DNA of 64,000 nucleotides, from positions 115,746,110-115,810,109 of the forward strand of contig OX235279.1 of assembly GCA_944472155.2 (NCBI GenBank). The letters run 5' to 3'. The stretch's first letter is position 1. Every line of letters starts with the position of its first letter. This DNA is from Trichobilharzia szidati. Its lineage: Eukaryota; Platyhelminthes; Trematoda; Strigeidida; Schistosomatidae. Positions 24,420-36,121 of this stretch are shown one piece after another. Under the pieces are notes generated by a model. It worked only from the letters and a program-made list of their open reading frames with translations, did not search any database and was not told the DNA's origin. Made by a program: the position numbers and the translations under genes.

Positions 24420-26995
24420 ATATTAAAGTTGTTGTTAGTCTGCAGATGTAGTAAACAGAGTCTGTGTTTCTAAGAACTATAAGTTGAGCATTATAAGGAT
24501 ACGTCTGTCTTCTTTATGACTTTTCAGCCAACCATTTATATTGAGTTTTGATGCTCTCTCAGTTGTCACTTTCATGTGTATGTAAATCGGGCTCTGAGTT
24601 GTTTAGATTTTCAGAACAGTTCTGTTATATTTGTTGTTTCTTGAAGTCTTCGTTCATCAAAGTGCTCGACAGAAGTTTTGCAGCTGTGACACTGAAATGG
24701 ACTAGAAATCAGCAGATATATTGTAACGACCGAAACTGACTCGTTGTTGCTTGAACACAGGAGAATAATCTTTGCATCCTACTGTATCACTTCCCGAAAC
24801 TTCCTTGAGAGATGCACAGTCATAAAACGCTAGGAAGGCAGACCCATATGGCCATTTAACAGTAGTAACATCAAAAACTCGAACTTAACTCAATAGTGCC
24901 GTTAGACAGCTATATAGGCTGGACAGTTTTCTAATACAAAACAAGTACTGTAGAACAAAATTAGTTAACTAAAATCCATCAGTAAGAAGTACCCTAGAAT
25001 CAGCTCAAATATTCCAAGCAAGCTAGGATCAAAATCTGTCAGGAAGAATCCACACTAACAACTCCCTAAGACAGTTGAAGGTAGGAACGACCTTGATTAA
25101 CTCGGAGAAAATCACACCGTAAGACAGCAATAATATCAGTGTTCAGTACAACCACAAATAGCAGCATCGAAATTAGAGATTAAACAAAAACAAAGGCAAA
25201 TAATGATAGTCAAGTCAATATCTTGTGATGTGTAAGGTTTCAGAACAATGATATACAGTCTGGAAGAAAAATAGTTAGTGATTACAACGTTAGCTGAAAA
25301 ATCCAGTCAAGTATCGATATCGTAATTAGATCGTTCTGGATGGATTTTTCAAACAATTATTCCGTTACATGGATTATGACAATATTTATGAGTCTATCGA
25401 AAAGACCTAAAAAGTATTACCAATTTCAACTATGATTATAACATATTGATAAATTATGAAGTAAACGATAAGTTTGCCGTATTTAATTGAAGAAGACAGA
25501 GAATTTGGTTAGGCTGTAAAAGGAAGGTGTTCCACCTGAAAAACTTTAATAAACTTCACAATATATATACTTTATACAGACAGACAAAATACACATTTTT
25601 CAGAGCTACGTAGAAATTGTATTCCAGAGACCAGATAAACATTTAGTTGGAGTGTACTACGGTAAGCAAGAAATGAATTGTTGTCGTTTCATTAGAAATA
25701 ATTTCAATAATGTTTTCAAGAACTAAAGAGGACGAACCCATAACCACGCATTTCATTTTTCAGTAAACATAAGAACAAAGTAATATTGAAAAATCACTTG
25801 TTCAACAAATGAATTCAACTTTAGGCTGTCTTCTTTCTAGTACCTGGTAGTAATGGAGCAAAAGATTTCAGATATTTTGTCCCGTAACATGCACCAAAGA
25901 TGAACCAAGAAGTAACACGCATATAGTCTGTGTGAATGTACACTCTAAGTGCCTTCTGTTTAGGTTTGTATTGCATTTGTTATCGAAACTCCATAATCTG
26001 GTGTTTGCTGTTTAGTAAGAAAGTGTAAAATAGCTCTCCGAGTTACGAAAACCACTAAGGGGTTTCGTTTGTACATAAAATCAAATCCGAATAGCTTTCC
26101 CACAATGAAAAATACATATAAGCTGTTAAACAAGAAGATGAAAGACGAAATATAGAGAACAGCATTTTGTACCTACTGTGAAAGTAGTCTAATATAAACA
26201 CAACATGAAAAGCGTGTGTTATTTCTATTCTGTGTTTGATTTTCAGTACACTGAAGTTAGCGCAGACACTTTGTAAGTTTAAATCTTGATTGCATTATAA
26301 TTTAATCCATCAGTATTCAATTTATATCTGGAAGAAATTTATACTAGTCACGTGATATGAGTAGCCACTGACTAGATGTCATGCACAAATTCTAAAACTG
26401 TCGTGACTTATAAGAAACTGACATTTGTAATCGGAAGAATAACTGATTTATGATTTCAAACTTCGTTGGTGAGTTTCAACAACTAGATGTCTAAAACATA
26501 AATTGTAGCATTTTAAGCAGCTGCTAGTGAAATTTACTTGGACATAAATGCAAGCGAAACAGCATGGAAAATTGTAATAAATTTCTGTTATATATCAAGT
26601 TATGACCGTTATTTCAAATCGTGAAACATAAATCATTAACAGAAATATTATACTTTTATGAAGATTTGATGAAAATCATTCATAAATTAGGCTACAAAAT
26701 TTAGCTAAAACATCCTTATGTATGCAACCTTTCTTTTCAAAGTAGTTTTGTCGTAAATCACCACCAACTGGAAAACCCCAGGAAAAGGAGGATTAGTAAG
26801 TAGATACTTTGTACTGGCTGGAACTCTGTCTTCAGAATGAAGATAGTCAAGTAGTAATATAGACACGCCATGATTAAAATCAAGTGACTTACGACTTACA
26901 GCTACTGGTATGTTCTGTTTCAATTGTCATAAACGAATCTACCTCACCAATAGCTCAAAATCTCATCAAACGACATTGAATCTAATCAAAATTCA
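24420..26995. other. no recognised feature
   Basis: AT-rich, short chance frames only. I could match no repeat copy to other parts of the window. Confidence 0.35.
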
Positions 26996-27199
26996 TTAAT
27001 CATGGGAGTTCATATTCCTTATGTAAGTATTAAATACAATAATGAAATTATACATATTTACTGATAACTGAATGATTTAACTACTGAGTATATTAACTGT
27101 TAATTTTGTATTTCCCCTCACCAAACTATTTCAACAGAACCATGGATTCAATAATCTATAACATGCTAAAATTTCCAAACTCAATCGACAATACTGTTT

Positions 27200-27440
27200 G
27201 AAACAAACCCACTGTTATTATTATTATTACTACATTTAATACTTTCAATTCGTGCTTCGAATACTTTGACTTTATATCATAAATGTGGACAAATTCCTCT
27301 GGTTAATTTTATTTATATGTTTAATTTTGTTTATATTTTGAGTAAATCAGATGAAATATTGTGACAAATGCTCAGAATTCCATTGTGTATTATAAGTACT
27401 GTTTTTGAAATAAAGCAGATTATTATTACTATTATTATGA
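27200..27440 (+). mobile_element. possible LINE 3' end with ATT-type tail
   Basis: The sequence GAAATAAAGCAG followed by ATTATTATTACTATTATTAT (about 27409-27438) has the form AATAAAG, a short spacer, then an ATT microsatellite. The CR1-clade end at 56491 and the putative end at 40444 have the same form. Upstream sequence is non-coding, as expected of a 3' untranslated region. A second ATT run occurs at 27216-27230. No protein fragment is visible, so the clade is not established. Confidence 0.4.
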
Positions 27441-27444
27441 CAAC

Positions 27445-28135
27445 AAAGCCAAAACAAGATTTTCTATTAGGTAAAATGTACAGCAATTTATTGATTACTG
27501 AATTACTGTAGCTTGAGACCGATTCATACCAGTGCCGATCCAAGAGCATATCAATTATTTATTGTTTATTCATTTTCCTCATTACAGCTTATTCAGTATA
27601 AACTGAATAGGTGAGTTATTAGCCCAATCCTGTTTAAATAATGGTTCTGTGTACAGAGTGAATTGTTTATGGAGTCTGTCATATTTTTCTTGATAATCTC
27701 GGATATGTGACAGTCTCTATGATGATTAAGCTTCTCTCTGTGACACGATTTATTCTTTTCACTAATTTAAAATTTCACAGGCTGTTAATTTAATTATCAT
27801 GTGATCTTAAAAATAATAATTTTGTCAGACCACTAGTGGTTAATTCATACTCCTGATGTTGGATTAGTGGCCGGTAACTATTTAGTGGGTATACCATGTA
27901 ACCATTTTTTGCTTCTGTAGACGGAAGACATAATGGCTGACTGGCTCCCCGAAGGCTTTCACCAGCTCACCTCATTTCAACTCACTGAATACAGCAAAGG
28001 ATGCGTTTATTTTGCGTATCTATTCTGTTCACTGAAGTTTTTGTGGCGACCGCATCTGTCAATCGGAGTAGGGTCGCTAGCCTCACTTCCAAACTTCCCT
28101 TTTTTCGAGCCTTAGATTGGTTGGTAAACTAGGCA
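27445..28135. other. no recognised feature
   Basis: The segment around 27930-28115 is less AT-rich and has a 60-codon frame ending just before the RTE copy. It may be unrecognised sequence from the RTE 5' region, but I cannot show this. Confidence 0.3.
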
Positions 28136-28725
28136 AGTAATGGACAGAATTAAGGGCAAATGATGACATCAAACTCCTAATGGATGACATAAATGCAACA
28201 CAAACTGAGAACTAAAAACACAGGAAGAGAACTCAACATCAGTCAGTGTGTGTGCACATTCACGAATATGAATAAGTCAACATAAATTTCACCTCAAAGA
28301 AGCACCGTAAATGAGAAAAATTCTCAATCTCAAGAAATTGAAGACGCCATCCGCTAGACACATAGTCGATAAGGGGAGCAGATGTAGGCTCAGGCCATTA
28401 TCTAATACAAGGAATGCTCAAAGTAAAGTTGAAAGCCTTCAAAGAGACTGAAGATAGACCCCAATCCAAGTTTATTACTCAGAAACTGAGGCAAAAATCT
28501 CCAAAAAGCACCTTCATTGCAGCCATCAGTGCCAAGTTTGAAGACACTACGTGGCTTCATTGAGTAAACAAGTGTGGATGAACATCGAAACTATCTGATG
28601 GTGATGTTCAACGAAACGTGTGCAACCATTTAAGCAAGAAAGAAAAGGCAAGACGGATAAAAGCTCTCAGTGGATTTTTATAAGCTAATACAAGAGAGGA
28701 AGATGGTGAAAGAGAAGATAACTCA

Positions 28726-29031
28726 ATGCAAAGATGGACAACAGAAGAAAAATCTGAGTTCACTATACACTGCACTGTATACAGAAGTGAAGAAGAGTGC
28801 CAGGAGAGACAAAAGAAAACTCTACGAAACACTGGGTGTCAACTGAAGCAGAATACACAAACCTCAGGTGAAAAGGACTTGAGAACATTTAATCAGATAA
28901 CCAGGTGTCTGTCATGCAAGAGGGCAACACAGGTGAAACCTATAAAAGGTGCTCAAGGAAACCTGATTACCAAGGAGGAGAAACAGATAAAACAGTGGGC
29001 TGATCACTTCAAAGAACTGGTGAATCAATGA
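28726..29031 (+). pseudogene. RTE protein, linker region frame
   Basis: A 101-codon open frame within the RTE copy. It covers the segment between the endonuclease and the reverse transcriptase. The stretch KPIKGAQGNLITKEEKQI followed by KQWADHFKELVNQ is the conserved entry to the reverse transcriptase domain in RTE elements (family knowledge). The frame closes at a TGA at 29029, after which the protein continues in other frames. Confidence 0.75.
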
Positions 29032-30130
29032 CCACCTGCAAATTGTGCAGTGACACTATTAACGACACGCACATAACTGCCAGTGGACAGAAATACTTCT
29101 ACTCGAGCAGCAGTCTTGAATGCAGCCAAGCCAATGAAGTCGGATAAGGTGGTAGGATCACATGAGATTCCCCCTAAAGCACTAAAACCATATTTGGATA
29201 TCTCAGTAGGTATCCTCATGCCACTATTGCAGTCATTTTGAGAGGAAGGAAAGGTGCCTACTAATTGGAAGAAAGGCTTCTCCCGAAGGAATCTGACTTG
29301 AGCCTCTTTAAGGACTGGCATGGAATCATGCTCCCAACCACGCCAAGTGAAATATCAGGCTGCATCATCCTGGATAGACCAAATGATGCTTTAAATTTGA
29401 GACTCTTTCCGAAACAATCTAGGTACAAGGAAAGCTAATCATGTGCGAACTAAAGTGGAGTAATATGACTCGTTATCAAATGCAGTATATAACTGAAGTA
29501 AGATCTCTACCCCAACTTCATCGACTTGGGAAAAGCCTTTGATGGCATTCATCATGAAGTGATTTCAAAACTTTTCTAACAACGCAAAGCAACACAAATT
29601 TGTATCAACCTTATTCAATAGGTATATTATGATGCCACATTTCAGGCGATTGACAATGATGGGCTCATCTAAGCCTCTGGAGTGAAGATACAGGGTGGAG
29701 TACTGTCACTGTTGCTATTTCTAATTGTGGTAGACTGGATTATGTGGTAGTCCGTGGCGAATGAGAAGACAGAAATACGTTTCGCCGACGAGATGACTCT
29801 TGAACATTGTACTTTCCGACGATTTATGTCTAGTGCCCCACAAAGTCGAAGATCTGCAGGCGAAAACCAACAAATTGTCAGAAGAAGCAAAAAAGACAAG
29901 ACAAGGTAAATATAAATAAGACGAAGGTGATGCAGAAATTTTACCAGGAACAACAAGCACCAATCACTATCAATATGGAAAACCTGAAAGTGGTCGCTCT
30001 TATCCCGTACCTAGGCAGAAGCGTTTCAACTACAGGCATACGGTACGATTCAGGATGTCGGAAGCAGGGTTGTGAAAGCAAAACTTACTTTTTCGATCTG
30101 AAATCTGTGGAGTTATCTAGTGTAGTCAGC

Positions 30131-30145
30131 ATAAAGTGCAAGATT
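30131..30145 (+). repeat. left copy of a 15-bp target-site duplication
   Basis: ATAAAGTGCAAGATT, identical to 31099-31113. It flanks the PLE insertion. Joining the RTE reading at this point restores a continuous reverse transcriptase reading across the insertion. Confidence 0.85.
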
Positions 30146-31098
30146 TGAAATTTGTAGTGTTCTGTGAGCTGGTTAGTTTAGTTTCGGAGCTTTCGTCATC
30201 CTTCTGTACATCTTCAGCCAAAAGTGAACTGATTTAAACTTTCCATGCGTTCTAGATTTGCCTCTCCTGGATACCCACCTTTACATATGTATTGATCATT
30301 TCTTATTGACTTGGATTTTAGACTTTCTTGTCACATGATATACTTTTTATTAGTTGGCAGATTTAGTCTATATTAACATGTTTGTTAATCGCACACTCGC
30401 TTAAGTATCAGGCTTCTAGAAATTCTCTGGCACTTTCGGTGTTTCCTCTGTTTAAAACTTCAACATTTTCTCAATCAAGCTGGTGTCCATAATTATCTAC
30501 ATGCATTGATATGAAAGAATATATATCATGTGTCTTCACACCTTATTTGTGTCCTTGGGTTCTGATTCGAAGGGGACGCCCACTTTGGCCAATGTAATGA
30601 CTGTTACAGTTCATACAATTTATTTTGTAAGTGGTATTAATTTCATCCTCTTTTCTGTTAGATCTTTTGGTTTGCCTAATATCAAATTAAGTGATTGGAC
30701 TGGTTTGTGTGCTATATCTATTTCAAACGGTTTTAATATTCTAGATGTTATTTCAGAGATATTTTTATTTATAGTTGAATGAATTTTCTTGTAGTCTTTG
30801 ATGATGGTTTCTTGTTGGTGTTGTGAGTTGATTTTAAACACTTTTTGATAAAATTGTGTGGATATCCAATATAAGGGTTAATAGCTGAAGCCATCATGCA
30901 AAGATTAGAATTAATAGCTCTACCTATAATTAAACCATGGAAACTAATGGAAAATTTAAATCAGTTCACTTTATGCTAAACATTGGGCTGAAGATGTTGT
31001 CCACAAAGACGACGAAAGCTCCGCAACTAAACCAATCAGCTCAGAGAACACTACAAATTACAAATCATCCACCTAAGCTACAAAACTTCTATTATTTA
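30146..31098 (-). mobile_element. short Penelope-like element inserted in an RTE copy
   Basis: An insertion of 953 bp bounded by a 15-bp duplication. It has inverted arms: left 30149-30246 and right 30950-31060. Both arms contain, in opposite orientation, GAACACTACAAATT, CGAAAGCTCCG and AAGTGAACTGATTTAAA. Between the arms, on the minus strand, lies the end of a PLE protein. The frame 30841-30620 has STINKNISEITSRILKPFE, then KPVQSLNLILGKPKD and LTEKRMKLIPLTK, which lead into the GIY-YIG endonuclease, read in shifted frames as INCMNCN-like and then YGHQ-like segments. It is 5'-truncated: no reverse transcriptase is present. The right arm contains CTGAAGATGTTGTC...GACGACGAAAGC, a good hammerhead-like fold. 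Confidence 0.8.
30985..31025 (+). ncRNA. hammerhead-like motif in a PLE arm
   Basis: The motif has CTGAAGA (30988-30994, the hammerhead CUGANGA core), one extra T, a six-base-pair stem GTTGTC/GACGAC around CACAAA, then GAAAG. Hammerhead ribozymes are known in PLE terminal repeats; they self-cleave the transcript. Helix I and the cleavage triplet are not clear here, so activity is doubtful. Confidence 0.4.
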
Positions 31099-31113
31099 AT
31101 AAAGTGCAAGATT
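31099..31113 (+). repeat. right copy of a 15-bp target-site duplication
   Basis: ATAAAGTGCAAGATT, identical to 30131-30145; the RTE sequence resumes here with CGGATTGTCG. Confidence 0.85.
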
Positions 31114-31479
31114 CGGATTGTCGACATTAGTGTCGAGTCTTTGAGTGTTTCTGTAGCGCTCACAGACTTGGCGCATCACGAACAACCCTTTTACTCAACA
31201 AATGTGCAAAAGAAAATGAAATAAGTTAAGACATATTCTGAGGGGGCTGTTGAGTGACATCATATAACAAGCAAACCATCGAGTGGAATCCAAATGCGAA
31301 ACAGTTAGTTGAGCTTTCCAGAGTGACAAGGAAGAAATAATGCCAACAGTGGGCAGTTGTAGAGCCAGCTAAATTAGACAGTAGAGTGCCGAATAAAGTG
31401 GAGATATGCCTCAGAAGTTGTTTGTGCCACTCAGGATCTAAAAGGACAATAACAGTAATAATTCTACCTTAATGTTTTA

Positions 31480-32785
31480 GTCTTATTCTTACGTCGTCAG
31501 CTGATATTTACTCTGTGAGATTCTATCCACTCACTGTTTTGTTTCTTTCCACTTACACACCTATTTAAAATTCCACTTCTTTGAAAAATGCTAAAGTCTA
31601 ACAATTATAAAAAAAGTTGTTAAAGAAATTATTCATTTGAGTTAAATGTTATTTTTCGCTACAAGTTCCTACATTCGGTTATATGTATCTACAAATTTCT
31701 CTTAGTAAACTGCTTTCTGTTAATTTCGTTTGTACTTAGCTAATTTGTGTCGCTGTTTAAGCTTGTTTGCTCAATCTTTGCCAACTTGTTCTAAATGTCT
31801 TTAAACAATTATGCTCTGACGGTTTAGCATTACACCACACCAAGCATTTGTAAGTCAAATATTAGACTGTATAAAGTGAAATCTTTCATCCCAAAAGATG
31901 CAGAAGCACTGTGCAATGCTATCTGTTCTTAAGTCTGTCTCTTCAATCACCCACCTCTTATCTACCATAGATGAACTCATTTTTGTAGAATACTTAATTT
32001 GGATAGTGTAAACTTCAGTTACCATTTCAAGATGACTAGGATAAGAACATATACATCTCAAGAGTATATGATGAATGTTCAGTAGTCTCGCAATAACCCA
32101 CAATATGTTTTTAACGATGTACACTGTTAATCAATAAACCTAAGTAATTTGCATAAATGTCAGTGTAAAAAACAGTATTAATAATCACTTTTCGTTTAAA
32201 GCTTGAATCTAAGTAAGATTGCGCTTGGTGTTTAAACAGTTGTTTTCATGACTTGTTGCAATTTATAAAATATCCTCACTCAATGGATATGAGTAGAATA
32301 TTGCTAAACCTTTTCTTCAATAAAATAATTACCACTCACTTAATAGATTTCATTCATGCACACTTAAACAACTCATGTCACATTAATCCTTAATATGGGA
32401 CGGTGGGTTTTTTTATAATTTTCATGACAGAAGTAGATTATAGTAAAAATGCATAATCACATCTGAATCAGGACAATTCTAGCTAATAACTTTATGAATA
32501 AATACGATAATGTAAAGAGAATGTAACTGATTCACATAACACAGTTAAATATAGTCAAATGGCTTGCAACAAAGATATGCAAAGCAAAGAACGCTTGAGA
32601 TAAATAAAAACTGACTCAAGCAAAAGTAAAATCTGAATCAAAATTCTTTTTAATTGCGAGAATATAAAATGAAATTGATGTGAATGGTAAACAACTACTC
32701 ATGTCAGTTAATCAATAGTTTATTGTTTAAAGTATTTGTGATATCAAGTATATCCAAAGGGAACTGTGGCTAAATTTCGTCTCCT
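31480..32785. other. no recognised feature
   Basis: AT-rich with only short chance frames. No repeat shared with the rest of the window was found. Confidence 0.35.
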
Positions 32786-32789
32786 CATA

Positions 32790-33068
32790 CGGTGCGAATC
32801 GCAAATTTGATTTAAATTTCTTTTTTTGTATGCACAGCTCCGATCTTCTTCGATGCGAAGAAAACTAAACCATATTGCCTGCTTTTGGTAGGTTATTCTT
32901 GACCGTGTAGATTACTTTGATGTAGGCGTTTGTTGAGATACAGTGATCACTGTTAACCAGGTGTTCAACTTTCTCACTCTCTATTGCACCAATATTGCCT
33001 TTTTGCAACCATGCTGTTAATAAAGGTCTGCTTTTCAAAAATTTAAAACAGTTAGTCCCTTTTATAAA
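32790..33068 (-). pseudogene. PLE GIY-YIG endonuclease C-terminal fragment
   Basis: Minus-strand reading: KSRPLLTAWLQKGNIG, then AIESEKVEHLVNSDHC, IKVIYTVKNNLPKAG, and, after a stop, HRRRSELCIQKKKF. This order parallels the PLE C-terminal region at 42.9 kb (LPAWSYKGEK, SSILEHLIDSGHQ, FKVICRIQSSLHK) and at 60.4-60.7 kb (FKVIHRIPPNLS, KLCIQKRF). In PLEs this part follows the GIY-YIG signature of the endonuclease that nicks the target. The YIG signature itself is missing; the homology stops where the palindrome at 33069-33204 begins. One stop separates the two coding pieces. Confidence 0.75.
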
Positions 33069-33204
33069 TTTTGATAGCATTATTAGAAGACGGAGATTAT
33101 CTGAAAAATGTGATGTATTAGCGTTGTTCGAAATGTTCGAAATGTATAGCGCTAATACATCACATTTTTCAGATAATCTCTGTCTTCTAATAATGCTATC
33201 AAAA
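33069..33204. repeat. palindrome with 55-bp arms and 26-bp loop
   Basis: The arms 33069-33123 and 33150-33204 are reverse complements with a single mismatch (a GG/CT pair position that RNA would read as G-U). The arms contain AAAAATGTGATGTATTAGCG. The loop holds two direct copies of TTCGAAATG. It abuts the PLE endonuclease fragment and lies inside two overlapping chance frames. Very few differences between the arms suggests a recent origin or gene-conversion-like correction. Confidence 0.9.
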
Positions 33205-33490
33205 TAAAGGTGTGGCTTTTCTATTTTGATGGTTGAAGCTCTAGCAGCCCAGATGAGTCAGCTGCGCAATGATTTTAGCGGGATTTTTTTCTTTTTTGAT
33301 ACCTTTAAAGGTATAAACTGTAGAAATGGGCATATTAATACAACTCTCTCTCTCAAGTCTGCAGAGGGCCCGTGTAAATAAAACTATTAAAAATGAAATA
33401 AGGGGAATGATTATTTTTCTCAAGTGAATATATTTACATGTGTTTGGGAAAAGTAAACAGAGTCTTACCTTGGAAAACTCTTTTTTAGTT
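33205..33490. other. no clear feature
   Basis: A minus-strand frame of 111 codons (33241-33576) overlaps the Sm-alpha copy and shows no motif I trust. This may be decayed PLE sequence upstream of the endonuclease fragment. Confidence 0.25.
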
Positions 33491-33494
33491 AACT

Positions 33495-33645
33495 GGTCAT
33501 AGGTATGAAACAATAGGCACAGGGTTCGACTCTCAATGGGAAAAGTGTTACTCACTGGAAATGCAGGCACATCCAAGTTATTTTCCCAAAATATGAGACG
33601 AAATGCATATTCTGACTTCGACTGCTAGCCACCAACAAAGAAATC
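33495..33645 (+). mobile_element. Sm-alpha-like hammerhead SINE, decayed
   Basis: A box B-like GGGTTCGACTCTCAATGGG (33522-33540) is followed by CTCACTGGAAATGCAGGCAC, then the hammerhead relic (about 33570-33626): ATCCAAGTTATTTTCCC in place of the CUGAUGA core, then AGACGAAATGCATATTCTGA and TTCGACTGCTAGCCACC. The order is as in the better copy at 36122. The GAAA box survives, but the CUGAUGA core is lost, so it should not cleave. Confidence 0.7.
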
Positions 33646-33649
33646 AAAT

Positions 33650-34438
33650 GAGCTAAGGCGTTTCATGAGTCCTCAACTCCATGAAGTACACTCTTAATAT
33701 AACTGTTTGTGTTCGCTGTCGTTAAAAAGACAAGCTGTAAGTGAATTAAATTGTTATATAGCATACTGTCTGTATCAGCAGACAGAATAATATTAATAAT
33801 ATTATCGGAGTATCTTCGCATTGTGATTAACATTAGTCCCTTGAGATTTTTACTCCAAATAAATGAAATTCGGTCATTAACACAAGTTTTGCCCATCCTA
33901 ATGAGTGCGTTCCATCAGTTCTTTTTTCTTTTACCTCCAGACATTTGTGTGTCACATTCAGACAGATTTTTTAAAGCCAACTTCAAATCTACCTTCAGAA
34001 GAGCGAAAGTACTAAAAACTAAGATTACGAAATATGAAAACGGAGTCTGAAAGCAACAAATAGATCATTGTACAAAAGTTGAGAAGAAAAGATTGCCAAC
34101 TGAATAGTTTCTACATGACCAATGATGTGCCTTTTAGTCGTTTTAGGTTTAAGAAAAAGACATCGCTTGGCTGAAACAACAGACTAAATAATTTCAGATA
34201 TCTACCTATAACATTTTCTTCTGATACCTGTTTATTAGGTGCTTTCTAATATTTGCATGCGTTAGAACTAAAGGGTGAGTAATCAGTCTGAAAAATGAGA
34301 GAGTGAAGAAAAAAATTAGTGCTAAAATGTCACACCTACGAAACATGAAATATTTTTCCTTTGTATTGCATTAGTCAGCCAGATGGAATGCACTTATTGA
34401 CTTTACTGCAGTCAAATGTTACCGGGTATTTTCCTGGC
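33650..34438. other. no recognised feature
   Basis: AT-rich; the 99-codon frame at 33751-34050 shows no motif and lacks coding character. Confidence 0.35.
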
Positions 34439-34440
34439 AG

Positions 34441-35150
34441 AAATAGTAATGAAAATACCCAAAGGACAACAATTAGCACCAATCACCAATAATGGGAGAA
34501 ATCCAAAAAAATGAACCGCTTTCACCTTCTCGAGCACAATCACTTCAAATGCACGTGGCACGGATGAGGATGCCGAAGCCAGAATCGGATTGGGAAAACA
34601 AGACAGGCGCTTATTTCCCTAAATTCAATGTAGAGATCTACAGCAGTTAGTAGAAATAAGAAATTAGTATTTGTTCACCACTGTGTTAAGTCATTTCTTT
34701 TGTACGGTTGGGACTTTTGTAGCATACGTCATTGAAAACGTTTTCAAATGGCTGTAGCATTCCATCAACAACTACCTTCTCTGTTTTAATACTGAAGATC
34801 AGTAACCCACCAGGACTATTAAGCAACAATGGAAAAGCTACGGTAACTGACGAACCTATAGCCTACTGCTCTACAGATATGCAGAGTGAAAAGTGGATGG
34901 GTTCGACATATACTGAGACATTTAAGTGACGTCATTCGTCAAGCAGGCTGCAGAAAGAAATCTTAACGGTAAGCATTGAGTCGGTCGTTGAAGGGTGACG
35001 TGAAGGATAGAATTTCAAGAGGAAATACAAGCTTTTAAACAGTCGTAGAGCCAGGCTAAACCATGACAGAGAGAGTAGTACAATTAAGATGCGCTGCTGA
35101 AGCTCTGTGTTATACTCCGAAGGCAAGGAACAAATTATGGTAATATGTCA
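34441..35150 (+). mobile_element. RTE-clade LINE 3' fragment
   Basis: The plus strand carries decayed RTE C-terminal coding in mixed frames: EIVMKIPKGQQLAPIT, then RIGKTRQALISLN, HHCVKSFLLYGW, SGWVRHILRHLSDVIRQA and a 3' region. The tail reads GCTGAAGCTCTGTGTTATAC, then TCCGAAGGCAAGGAACAAA, ending near 35150. The order matches the copies at 3.3 kb and 18.2 kb. Endonuclease and catalytic core are absent. Stops in every frame mark it as an old 5'-truncated copy. Confidence 0.8.
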
Positions 35151-35159
35151 TAATAACAT

Positions 35160-36120
35160 AACCCAACAAAATGAATTACGCTTAATGTATTCTTTGAGCT
35201 GGAGGTAGGGTGTGTGTTGATTTCATGACTTCTTATCTCAGACAGCCCATTTCTAATCATCAGAATTAAACTGAACAGTGTAAAATTTTACGGATTGGTG
35301 GCAAGAGAGACAGAATGTCAAGTTTTTTGGCAAATTATAGTTGAAATGAAAAGTCTATAAACATGGGATACAAGCCATTACAAAGTTAAGTTGACGACAA
35401 GGACGTCTTCTAACATTGAAATCTCTGATAATTTAAATTTACTCAACGAAAGATTAACATAGAAACTCCATATTATTCATATCGCCATAGAAAACAGTTG
35501 TTTTCGCGATATTGATAAACTTCAAATTGGTCGTTTTTTGTAAGTTTTAGATTTTTTTCATTTCATAATTTTTGCACACAGTTTTAGTGAACTCCATGCC
35601 ATGGAAGTCTGGCGAATCAATTGATCCCCTCCCAATCTATTTTCCATGGCTGTCAGACTTTCTAATACGTGCAGACAAGTTTACAAATCCACTATCTCGC
35701 ATTTATAATCCAACATTATATTTGTAATTACAAAGAATTTGTACACGTTTACATATTGTTTTAAAAACTACGAACATTTGGCATATTTCTGACAAATGTA
35801 TATGCAGAAATTTACCGTACCTACCTTTTGAAATATTACTTCTTTGTCCAGTAATATAATTCTCTAAAACATAACTATCCAACTTTAAATACCACCAACA
35901 TATCTTTATTAGATTATTCTTCTGGAAATGAAAATGAGAAGCTGCTTTAAAAGATCCATATATGAATAATAGTTCTCTGAATTTAAGCAGTATGACAGAG
36001 CAGTATTGCAAAAATGAGTCTATATCAATTTATATGCTCGCATGACGCGCATATATATATTTTATATCCATCAGTGATAATGATGGATATCATTTAATTC
36101 AGTTTTAGATATTCCAGTCG
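35160..36120. other. no gene; a short hairpin at 36064-36090
   Basis: AT-rich. The only structure noted is a perfect 10-bp hairpin, ATATCCATCA and TGATGGATAT, with a 7-base loop at 36064-36090, just before the Sm-alpha copy. The minus-strand frame at 35703-36011 has no motif. Confidence 0.4.
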
Positions 36121-36121
36121 A

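Larger units (their letters stand above)
28138..31470 (+). mobile_element. RTE-clade LINE, split by a PLE insertion
   Basis: RTE sequence runs from about 28138 to 30145 and resumes at 31099-31470. Traces in order: the end of the endonuclease domain and linker (28330-28700, many stops); the linker frame 28726-29031 with AKMD..., RCLSCKRATQVKP and QWADHFKELVNQ; reverse transcriptase with PTNWKKGF (about 29256), then LGKAFDGIHHEV (about 29527, the motif A region) and VDWIMW, then RFADEMTLE (about 29780) where FADD is expected; then PYLGRSVSTTG and VVSIKCK. After the gap come RIVDISVESLSVS and, lower down, the 3' region with CCTCAGAAGTTGTTTGTGCC near 31410-31430. The active-site FADD reads FADE, and many stops and shifts are present. 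This is an old, dead copy, longer than the other RTE copies here. Confidence 0.85.

Noticed and set aside
29025..29963. Minus-strand frames of 80 to 98 codons
   Set aside because: They lie opposite the plus-strand RTE reverse transcriptase and have no motif of their own.
30528..30782. 84-codon plus-strand hydrophobic frame
   Set aside because: It is the shadow of the minus-strand PLE endonuclease region.
33241..33576. 111-codon minus-strand frame
   Set aside because: It spans an Sm-alpha copy and shows no motif that can be placed in the PLE protein with confidence.
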